A stretch of DNA of 64,000 nt, taken from Anisodus tanguticus (Eukaryota > Streptophyta > Magnoliopsida > Solanales > Solanaceae). Under the pieces are notes generated by a model. The model was given only the letters and a program-made list of their open reading frames with translations. It was not told the origin of the DNA and ran no database searches. Positions 21,174-33,100 of the stretch are shown here, in pieces (the stretch's first letter is position 1; each line of letters begins with the position of its first letter). The stretch lies in NCBI GenBank assembly GCA_034509755.1, contig CM067543.1, forward strand, positions 51,392,653 to 51,456,652, written 5' to 3'. Position numbers and translations under genes: made by a program.

Positions 21174-24100
21174 TTACATAATGCAGCATTTCACGACTAG
21201 GCCTTTTTGATCCACCCGGCCCTCTTCACTGCCTGGCAAAAGAAAGTACAAGTCTTCATTCAGATATGATATTGTAATTTCGTTTTCAACATGCTATTTG
21301 ATCTAACAACAAATGCCAACTCCTAAATTGCTCGTATCGAGACATTACATCTGCATGCCTTAACATATACAAAGCTAGACATGTAGACATGTCAAACTCA
21401 ATGAAGCTGAAAAATAAATATGCAAACATATACTTAGGGGTGGCAAGCGGGGTGGGGCGGTTGCAGGGCAAACCCGCTTAAACCCGTGAAGACTTTAACC
21501 CGCCCTGCATAGCATAATTTGATGCTTTTCAACCAGCAACACCCCACTCTACATAGACCCGCAACCCGCATAAGCAACACGGCGACTTCTCTTCAGATGC
21601 TTACAGTTTTATATCGTGCTTCGGTTCCCAAAAGCTTATTTCTAGTATCTGACTTAATTAAAGAACATCCTGACAAGTATCTAAAATGGGGTCCAACAAT
21701 TTGAGGTTCTTCTGTTGCACTTTTTCCAAATGTCTGCTGCAAGATTTTTGAAAAGTTGAATGTTTCTCAAGGTCTCATTTTCTCTAGTTTTCAACTTGCA
21801 TTTAGAGAATATTAAGAAAACTATGCTTACAATTATAACCTCTGAGTTGGACCTCTCATCGTGTTGCTTATGCTTCCTTCGGTGAAAAACAAAAGAAAAC
21901 TTGTTTAAACCCGCAACCCACCCCCGCACCTCATCAGTTTTTCTAAAAATAATACTTTAACCCACCCAACACCTGCCCCGCACCGCCCTGTTTCCATCCC
22001 TAGATCCAAATAAGTTGGCGTCGACTACATGAATCTTCCACAGACCATGTTACTCCCCCCCGGTCAGGAGGATCAATAGTGTTCTCACTTACCCTCCAGC
22101 GTGACTCGAACCCTCATCCTACCGGTTGATGGTGGAGGTGCTCAACCACTTGAGCAAGCCTAACTTGTCATGTTACTTATTTAAACTTATCGCAGGCCGA
22201 TATTATATAAAATAAAAAAATAAAAATAAAAAGTACTTTCTTTATATTGAACCAAATGACTCACCATCAGAAGGTTGAGATAGTTTTCGATTTTGGGGAG
22301 ACATCATTTCCTTTTTCAACTGCATCAATACATCCTCCATTGTGTTTTCCCTCTTCCAGTCAGCAAGCATGGGGAAAAGACTTGGCTCTACCTGAAAAAC
22401 TTCCTCACAGATAAGCCTGTTTTCTTAATACCAAACATAATAAAGTGAGACAGAAAGTAGTACCTACCACACCAGTTTCATAATTTACACAGCTCATGTT
22501 AATCCTGGACTGGAACCTTACACCAGGTGGCTGATCGGGATACTCCTTTCCACAAAATAGTTTCAACTGATAGATGCGTCCTTCATGTACAGTCTGTCAA
22601 GTATGGCATGTCATTAGCACACAAAATACTTGCTTTCGTTAATGTCAAAGTCATAATGAGTAGTGAACAATTCTTTTTCCGATCCTACAAAAACCAAGTT
22701 GCTGTGTTGATTCCTAATACTAAGTCAACTCCCTTAAGAACCTTAATAGAGGTTTTCAACAATTATAGAAAGACATGTTATTTAAAAAAAAAACCATATT
22801 TGCTTCAACAAATGGTAAACAACCTAAGTTAGAATTACAATCCAATAAAAAAAATTTGATAACCGTGGCGTCTGGGCAAATTTGTGCGCACCTGGACTAA
22901 TTCCACGGTATACTTGCCACCTCCCACCAGCAACAGGTACCAGGTAACTCTGTTCACCAAGGCTAGGTAATTATGTTCATCAAGACTAGGACAGACGGAA
23001 ATGCTGGGATTTAAACCTAAGACCTCATGGTTCTCAACCACTTCATTACCAATCGGGGCGGATCTATGTAGTGGCTCGGGATGCCACGGCACCGGACGCT
23101 CGGAGAATTTTTATAGGAATTTTACGTCATATGGACTATATAATGAGTGAATGGCACCCAGAGTCCAAAACTGACTCAAGGTGCCACGGTTTAAGTCCCA
23201 AAGACCCACACGCGAGATGTGGGATCGAGTCTCGATAGAGGGGGATTATTTTATACAATTTATATTTATATTTATATGATCCTTGTCTGTCTTTGTTCCC
23301 TTTTCTTTCTTTTCTTTCTGCTCCTTTTCTTAATTTCTTTTATTCCTTCAATTTCCTCTCTTTACAAGTTCATTTTTATTATTTATTAAATTATGTAGTT
23401 GCTCCCCTTTTTTTCCAGACCTTTAAATTTTTATTTAAATGCGACTCTAGTTATTCTCTTTTTATCCATCTAATGCTATTTTTTTCTTGATTCGCAAATT
23501 CTTTTAGAATGATGGCATCAATATACATAATATTAATATAATCTATATGTAGATCAAAGGGTGTATTTGCTAATTTACTTTTTTCTTAAGCCTTTTTTCA
23601 CACTATTTATAGAATTCATCAAGAGAATTAGATCGATTTGGACAAAGTTATTTGGTTTCCCGTGTTTATTTGTGCACCAAAAATCTTGTCTATCAAAGTG
23701 AATTAATTCAAAATGGACCGACCCGACCCGAATAAATTCAAACGACTTAATGTACACCCTACGTCAATCTCCTACACTAGTAGTAGGTCGGAATTAAATA
23801 GTGGCAGCCGTAGTCATCAGATTCTGGATCCGCCTCTATTACCACTAGGCCACACCATTGGGTGCAGTCCAATATTTTTGTCAAAACGGCTAACCATAGC
23901 CAATCAAATTTCATTTTATTATTTAAATATATATCTCCACCAACCTAATGCTGATCTCTTGTTTCTAGTATCACACGTGGTGGTTGAAAATCAAGTTATC
24001 CATAAGTGCAGAATTGACCAACTGGGGGCAGTTGCTCAAGTTGTCATTCTGTACCTCTCCTTTCATTTAATATTTTCAGCTATGTAGCATTGATCCCTCA

Positions 24101-27100
24101 TTTATTATTATGTACCCATGTAGAAGGAGTGTGATATGAGTAGTGATACCTCATGTAAATCCTTGTACATACAAGTACACTAAAATTCGGCAAACAAGCT
24201 GTGAGTACCCATACTAGATATGTATGCATACAATATACTAGATACATACCTATTAGCAAGTTCAGGTAACATAGATTTTCATAAGCATTTGACTTAGACA
24301 GTATGATGCTACGACAGTTAAATTTTTATTCCAATAATTAGCTTAGTTACTAATAAGACAACATTGGCTTGTTGATGAGGTTAAATGTGTTGGGCACAGT
24401 AGCAAGGGGCTAAAATTGTAACTAATACTTTAGCATGTTTGGTCAAACTTCCAAAATCTGCTTATTTTGAAAAGTGCTTTTCGAAAGTACTTTTGGAAAA
24501 TAGTAGTTTCTGTTTTTGACTAATCAATTTGAAAAACACTTTTGCCAATATTTAAGAAAAACATTTTTGCTTCACCTAGATCCCAAAAGTGTTTAGAGGG
24601 AAAGCTACTTTTTTCAAGTTCTGAAAAACAACTTTTGCTACTACTCAAAAGTACTTTTTGTTAGATAATTATGGTAAGGGGTCGTTCGGCCATCTAGTTT
24701 GTAGAAATTGTCCCAACTCCTTTATTCTTACCGGATTTAGCCCAATTTGTATGTATTCTAACAAAAATATATATTAGCCCCGGTCAAAACCTACTTTTCT
24801 CTTACCCAGTCGTCTCTCTTCTCACTCGCATAGGCTCAACTCTTTCCTTCTTTCTCTCATTTTTTCTCCACCAAATGTCCTTAAAAAGTGTTAAAATTTC
24901 AACCACAAGCTTCAAATAATATTAGGATCAAATTCCAAATATTATTTTGTGCTAATTTCATCGAGATCAAAGAGACCCATTTGAATTTCTTCAAGTTTTT
25001 TAAGGTCTCTAATGGTGTTTTATACATCATTCAACAAGATAAATTTTGACTAAAATATTGTATTTGATTTGAAGTACCATCTCTCATTACCTAATTTCTT
25101 CTTTCTTCTAACCCTACTCTTATTAATGTGAATTTTTTTCTTGAAAGCAAATCAACAGCTATTGTAATGGCCCAAGTGAACCACATTTTATGTGATAATG
25201 CATATTGTAAATTGTACACAGGAAAAGAGAATCTAAATTAATAAAAAAAAAAAAATCTAATAAAACCTTCAAAATGTTGTCTTTTCTCTTCGTTTGTGAT
25301 TTCATTTTTTTCTCTCGTTTCAAGCTCATTCATTTGATTCTTTTGATGTAATGGTATATGGTTTTGTAATGTAAATTTGTGTAACAAGTGTATCTACACT
25401 GCATAATAGTGTATAACGACATGATATACGATGTTATACAACGTAGATACATTTTTATACATGGTTATACATAACATATACATTATTTATAGCATGTATA
25501 TCTAATGTAACTTTTTAAAACTGGTAAAGTTGCATGTATATATAACGTATATGTAATGTAATATAGTATATTAGGATGTATATGTAATGTATAGTAGTGT
25601 ATATACACTTTTATACACCATGTTATACAGATTTTAAAAATGAAAAGGGTTTTATGGTAGCTCGAGGAAGAAGGTAAAAACAAATATTAAAATAAATTTG
25701 GGTAGCTTGAGGAAGAAGGTAAAACAAATATTAAAATAAATTTGGCTTCATGAAATTCAATGTAAACGTATGTTGGCTATTTTAGATGTAAAAAATTGTT
25801 GCGCTATGCTCATTGTAAACTGTTTGCTTGGGCAGTATATATGGGGGTAAGTATTCCTTTTTTTTGTCCTGAAAGCTTGGCCCAACACCTCAACTCCGTA
25901 AAATAAGCATTTTTTCAAACCAAAACAAAATTTGCACTTTTGGACTCCCATAAGCTTGGCCAAATAGGCTATAAGTGATATAAGACGTGCCAAAAGTGCA
26001 GTATTCTCATATTAGTTTCTTATCAAAAGAGTTGAAAAGGTATGTGTAGGCTATATTACAGTGGCAGAATAATTCATACTGAACATGAGTGTAAGTACCT
26101 GTACAGGCTTGAGCAGTTTATTTCCTAATTTTCGTGTACTCGGAAGAATCCACAGTAATCGTACCCATGTCACACCCATCAGACACTGATATAGTTATAC
26201 GTCAACACAAATGAAGGATTTACGTAACTGGCCTACTTTGCTCGTGTTTCTCTTTTTTCTTTGTGTTAACTCAAAATATATCAAAGCAGAAATCAAGAAA
26301 ATACACTAACACTAAATTCAGAAAACGGCAATCACGTCCAAAAATTGAAGTACAGAAAAAATCCAAAACAACCAAACACCTCCATTACTGCAATCAGAAG
26401 TGTCAAACTGCAATGGCATCAGTGTCAACATCTAGACATGTGCCGCTCCACAGTTTATTCAGTCTGAATTAAGTTTTCCCTCTCACTAGTTATCTTATAT
26501 ATATGCATGCTGCTTTCTATCTTACCATCTTCTCATTTACCAAATAGTCTGAGTTTAAGAATTGAAGCCTTGCGATGAAAATCGAAGTGTCATTTTCAAT
26601 GTTTTGTGGCACACGTGTGTCCTTAGTTCATTAAGGCATTATCTTTAGATGCATCTAGAATAAAGTCATACATACAAATTCGCTCGTCAAGTCATTAAGG
26701 GGTTGTTTGGTAGAGTGTACAAGGTAGAATAATGTTGGTATAACATTTTAGTACAATGTTTGGTTGCATATTTAAGTCTAGTACAACTAATACCACTATT
26801 ACTTATACACCGTATTCAGCACTATTATTATTCATAGTAAACCATGGCATTAATAATACCAGTACTATTCTTATATTTATACACCCCTTCTTCTTTTTAT
26901 CAAGAAAAGTTAAGTTTTAAAATTTGGTGGCCCATGCAGGACTTATACACCCTATACAATACTATTTAGAAAATATGCAATGCATGTTATTTTTAATACA
27001 AAAAAACAAATACTCGATAAGAAATAACGTCAGCATAACTAATCCCAGGATAACTTGTCTTCGAACCAAATTGTCCCTAAGTGGCAAAGAGCGTCTAGGT

Positions 27101-30100
27101 ACCCAAACTAATTACAAAATTCACCCTTGGACGGTAAGGCATCACTCTTGGCTCCTAATAATGGTGTCCTAGCATATTATGCACTGTATTTAGCAGATTC
27201 TAAATGATTAAGACTCATACTCAGTATGAAGCCTATACTCTTTCTTTCCACCTCTTCATTTGTTTGTTATTTCCTCATACTGCTTACCTTCTTACTCTTG
27301 GACTCCCGAGTCATTGTCGTGGTCCCTAAGTATTACGTCATATTACATGCACCATAGCATGCTTCCTTTAGCAAACTCTAAATGATAATGACTCAAATTC
27401 CATATCATGCGCCGATGACATATAATTATGACTCAAAGCTGAGAGTTTTTTATTGAGATGGAGCTCTTTGAGAGCCAATTCAATTAAATAGGTCTGTCAG
27501 AAATTATATGACAAAAATGGTGAAAACGTATCACCCGTGGCGCGCCTTCAGTGTACGTTTTAATGTTTGTGAAATTACATTTACACTGAAGGCGCGATAC
27601 GCACCTTCTGTGAAAATAAAAATACAAGAGAAAGGCACATCTCTAGACTAGCGCCTTCAGGCCTGCATTTTCTGATGAAGATTGGACTGGTTTGACGAAT
27701 CTTTTCAAACTTCAAAGTGCATGGACAGCAACACACCTTCAGGGAAATTACCGAGGCAGATAGCGCCCTCACCATAAATACCCACATCTGCCCATTTAAT
27801 CCCATTTTTACGCACCAGATTCGCACCCCACCCCCACCCCCCAATTTCCACCATTGAAGTTAAGTTTTTTCTCCCAAAATGTCCCTAAAAAGGCCGATTT
27901 TTCCACTGAAAAAAATCTTTCAAGACATTATTTGAAGGGTGAGGATCACTTCTATCCGAAAAGTTTGTGATTTAATCAACAATACAAGTCAAAAAAACGA
28001 AATCTTCAAGACGTAAACTCTCGAGAATTTTTTCCATTTTTTGTAGTTCATTGCTTGATTAATCTGTGTATTAGTTTTTTTAAAGTAAAAATTTATGCTT
28101 TGTTGTATTTATTTGTTAAAAGTATTAAGGTTATGTATAATTTTTATAGTAACTGTTATAAATCTGCTATTGTTGTGCGTTTAAGTATACTGTGTTACAT
28201 AATATTTTTGTTGTTATTGCATTTAAGTATGCTGCGTTTACATAATAATCTTACTGCGTTTATTTTCTCCTACTGTGTTTAATTTTACTGCTTAGATTAT
28301 TGTTGCTACTGCATTTAATTAGAATGCTTTGAATTTTGTAATTTTGTTCCTATTGCTTTTATTATTTTTGAATGTATCCTGGCTTTCTCTGCTTCCTCAG
28401 GTCTGAATGCATATTCAAATAAAAGTTCTATATATTTTGGTGGAGTAGATATGGACTCAAAGTCTCATTCTCAAGGTTACACTTCACAAAGGGGAAGTTA
28501 CCATTCAAGTACCTACGAGTACATTAGTCAACCCCTTCTTGATAAGATGATGGAAAGAATCGCTCATTGGACATCAAAGTTTTTGTCCTATGCAGGGAGA
28601 TTACAGCTTATTAAGACTATCTTGTACTCTATTCACACTTTCCGGGCTCATGTCTTGATGCCTAAGAAAGTGATCAAAAGATTGAAGCCTTTGTAGAACT
28701 TATTTGTGGATTGGTAGTCATACTTCAACAAAGAACAGCCCTTCTAGCTTGGGAAGTTGTGTATTCCAAAGACTGCAGGAGGCTTAAACATTTTACATGT
28801 GCTAACATGGAACAAAGCTGCAATTTATTATATGGAACTTTTGCAAGAAGAAAGATAAGTTGTGGGTGCAGTGGGTACATATATACTAGTGGTAAGGGGC
28901 AGCCTATTTGGAGTGTGATACCAAAGCAGGCATCATGGATGCTACAAAAAGCATTTATGTCTAAGGCACTCTGTGTAAAGACTGGTTACGATCTTGATCA
29001 AATACAACACATGGAAAAGTTCTCTATCAAGGATATGTATCTAAAGTTAAAGGCTAATACCAAAAAGTGCCATGGAGGAGATTAATTTGCAACAACAGTG
29101 GATCACCAAAATGTTATTTTATTCTATATCTTGCAATCCACGGCAGATTATATACAAAACACAGACTCATGAGATGGGGGCTGATAAGGGACATGCAATG
29201 TCCTTTAACAGTGGCGGAGCCGGTTCAAAAATATAAAGAAGTAAACACACGAAAAAGCTAAGGGGGTTCAATGTCTACTAAATACACATAAAAATAATTT
29301 TAACCTTGTATATTTTTTTATGAAGAATAATTTTAACCTTGTATATACAGTGTAATTTTTCACCGAAGGGGGTTCGGCTGAACCCCTCGGCCCTTACTAG
29401 CTCCACCCCTGTCCTTTATGTGGCTGAGAGGATGAAAGTACAAACCATATATTCTTCCTATGTGAGTTCTCTGCTAGCATCTAATGAAAGTTGTTGATAT
29501 GGCAAGGATACAACAGAAGGATTATGAAGTGCACTGAAAGTTGGTTTGGATGATGACAAACACAAATGGGAGGAATAGCTCACATGCTATGTTCAGAATA
29601 GTATTAGCATGCTGCATATACACCATTTGGCAAGAAGGAATCAGAGGGCGTTTTAAGCAAAGCAAAGAAGCCATGAAGTAGTATTTAGAATGATCATTTC
29701 TGAGAGAAGTTGGAAGCAAAAACCAGCTAGGAGATTAAGGGGTCGTTTGGTATGTGGGACAAGGATAATAATTCCGGGATAAATTTTTGGATTAACTTTA
29801 TCCCATGTTTGGTTTGAGATATTAGCTAATCCTGGGATTATTTTATCTCACCATTTGTACTAAAATGGTGGGATTACTATCCCATGTAGAGAATGGAATA
29901 TCCCAACCCATAGGATATCCTTGCTTATCCCATCCCGCATACCAAATAACCCCCAAGGGAACTTAACTTTTATCCTTAGCTTAGCATGTTGAACTGATGA
30001 GATAGTGTCACTGAACTTGGGACTATGTCCAAGTTCTCAGTTTAGTTGATAGTTTGTACATATCTCTATTTTGGTCATAAAATATCTTGCTTTCCGAAAG

Positions 30101-33100
30101 AAACTAATACACAGATTAATCAAGCAATAAACTAAAAGAATGAAAAAAAAAAATGAAAAGAGATTACCTCTTGAAGCTTTCGTTTTTTGTCTAGTATTGT
30201 TGATTAAATCACAAACTTTTCGGATAGAAGTGATCCTCGCCCTTTAAATATGTTGTGAAAGATTTCTTTTAAGTGGATAAACCGTCTTTTTAGGGAGATT
30301 TTTGAGAGAAAAAATTTGACTTCAATGGTGGAAATGCGAGGGGGGGGGGGGGGGTACTGCGAATCAGGTGCAAAAAATGGGGAAGAAATGGGCAGATGTG
30401 GTATTTATGGGGAAGGCGCTATCTGCCAAGGGCGTCGTGGTAATTTCCCTGACGGTGTGTTGCTGTCCATGCGCCTTCAGATCTGAAAAGATTCTTCAGA
30501 CCAGTCCAATCGTTGTCAGAAATGGAAGAAAATGCAGAACTAAAGGCGCTAGTCTAGAGATGCGCCTTTCTCTCGTATTTTGATTTTTACTAAGCTGTGT
30601 TGAGCGTGCCGCGCTTCACTGTAAATATAATTTCACAAAGGTTACTTTTTGTCTCTAAAAGAGCTCCATTTCGCCCAAAAACTCTAAAACTAGTATCCCA
30701 TAAGAGGGGATTCCTTTTCTCTCTACCTCTTCATTCTACTATCCATATTCCATATTGCTTGGTTTTTCCCCTATCAAGAACTCATATTGCTAACGTTCTT
30801 CTTCATTTATTTTATTACTGCTGCCAGAAACCTGTTCAAAATGAATGGACCTGTAGCAACTCTTTTCTCGTTTAACCCAAGAAAAACTCTCTCCAATGAA
30901 TTACCATATGGATAAGGCATAATCAGCCCCGAGTGCCTTACCTCTCAGCAATATCTTAGTGTTATCTTTAGTCCTACAACTGGAGTAGTGAGATTTCAAA
31001 AGACATCTAAATTGACAGAATTTGAAACCCTTGGAAATTGATAAATAACATACTTTAGATGTCAACAGGATAGTTGCACCTCATTAATTTACACGTTCGA
31101 AATATGATTTCGACGCGCAAATATATAGATATCAAATCACATCCATTCAAATGGAGTCTCAAAAAAACATGATCAAGTTATTCAAGAACACAGAAAAAGA
31201 AGAGTTACGAGCACAAATGTGAAAGAGCTGAGAAAGAAAGCCTACATTAGGAGGACCAATTATAGTTCCTGTCCATGACTTCATGTACACATCATCTGCG
31301 TCATCCATCCCGTAGCTAACAGTTCCATCCCCTATTCCCTTTTCTCCTCTTTCAAGCTCTTCCAATAATCTGAAATTCCTCGGCACTGGATATGAACACA
31401 AATACTATCAGGTAAACATAACATGCTGATATGGTGTGTGGAATATGGCACATACATCCTTGGAAAAGAGTAAAGACAAAGTTACTGAACAATATCATGT
31501 ATTGCAATTACCAATGATGATTTTTGCAGTTTAGAACAACAAAAAGAGCAGTTTAGGGGTAAGCTATGCGTAAACCCCACTTCTGGGACCACACTGGGTA
31601 TGTTGTTGTTGTTGTCGTCGTCTTATACTAATTGTACCCCCCCCCCCACCAATAAAAATAAACATTCCAATCTTTATAAAAATATTCTAATGCGGCATGT
31701 CATTTATCATATTCCCCTTCCTTACTTCCACAAAACAGACTGACAGAAGCATTAAGAAATCAAGAAAGGAAACCCAAACTCCAGAATAGATTAAACCCCA
31801 TACCCCCAAGGGGACGGGTGGAACTGTGGAAGCAAATATGTACCATAGCATTTCGGAAGAAGTAAAGCCCAGCTATAGATTACAACAGGATAGTAGCCCT
31901 ATCAATAGTATCTATACAAAACTTCCAAAATTAGCTTCACTTCTAGGTTCACCTTAATTGCAAAAATTATCTCTGTTAACAAAAATTTCAACTTTCCCAT
32001 AAAAGTGGACACCAACTTCACCAAATTCGTTCAATAGGGCTAAAATTTATAATTTTCCATGTCGGCAATCATCTGCCCACCCACTTAGCCTAATCTAGAC
32101 AAAACCCAAGATAGAAACCCTATTCCCAAATACCAAAAAGGGTTTAAACAGCACATAAATTACAACAAAAATAGAGACTTTTGAATAACAAGATAAAATA
32201 GTTCTACAAAGATCTACAACTACACTAAAAATTCAATTTTTTCCAAGATTTTGAAGCTTACCCACAACTCTTGATTATCTTCACCTTTATGTGTAAACAG
32301 CAATCATCTACCCAACCACTTAGCCTAATCGGGATATTCCCCTTCTTTGCAACTAGCCCTATCAATAGTTTCGTATCGAAATGTTGACCTCCAAAATTGG
32401 CATCAATTCAGCTAATATCTTCACCTTAATTCGGCAAACATTTCTGTTAATTAACAGAAACTTCAACTTTCCCAAAAACAACTGACACCAACTTCCATAA
32501 ATTTGTTCAATAGGCTAAAAATTTGAACTTTATGCGTTGCATCACGAAATCATCTGCCCACACACTTAGCCTAATCTGGATAAAACCCTATTCCCAAATA
32601 CCAAAAAGGGTTAAAACAGCACATAAATTACAACAAAAATAGACTTTTGAATAACAAGATAAAAGAGTTCTACAAAGATCTACAGCTAGACTAAAAATTG
32701 GAACTTTTTCAAGATTTTGAAGCTTACCCACAACTCTTAATGATCCTTCTGGCAGCATTGAAAATACAACAGCAAAGAAAGGTTTTTAAGTTGAAAAAGA
32801 CAAGGGTATTCCTAATAAACTGGCATCAATTCAGCTGATTTCTTCACCTTAACAACAACATACCCAGTGTAATACCACAAAGTGGGGTCTGGGGAGGGTA
32901 GAGTATAGGTTGACCCTACCTCTACCTTTTATCTAGGAGGCAGAGAGGTTGTTTCCGAGAGACAAGACTGATTCTTCACCTTAATTGGGCAAATATTTCT
33001 GTCAACAAAAACATCAACTTTCCCATAAAAGTGGACACCAAGTTCACCAAATACATTCAATAAGGCTAAAAATTTAAACTTTCTCAGTTGGCAATCATCT

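Larger units (their letters stand above)
27442..30686. mobile_element. DNA transposon-like element with about 0.6-kb inverted repeats
   Basis: Two long arms match in inverted orientation: about 27442-28085 and 30098-30686. Shared segments include AGAGTTTTT plus GGAGCTCTTT at the outer edges, GAAGGCGC motifs, CACATCTGCCCATTT, and CTTCTATCCGAAAAGTTTGT at the inner part. The arms are imperfect. The left has a CCACCCCCACCCCCC tract where the right has a run of 15 G (30340-30354). Between them lie a LINE fragment and two MITEs. No transposase is present. Long arms of this kind occur in Mutator-like and foldback elements; no target duplication was found. Confidence 0.75.

Noticed and set aside
22050..22160. 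tRNA gene on the minus strand
   Set aside because: The internal promoter boxes belong to a SINE with a recognisable body and tail; no anticodon arm forms.
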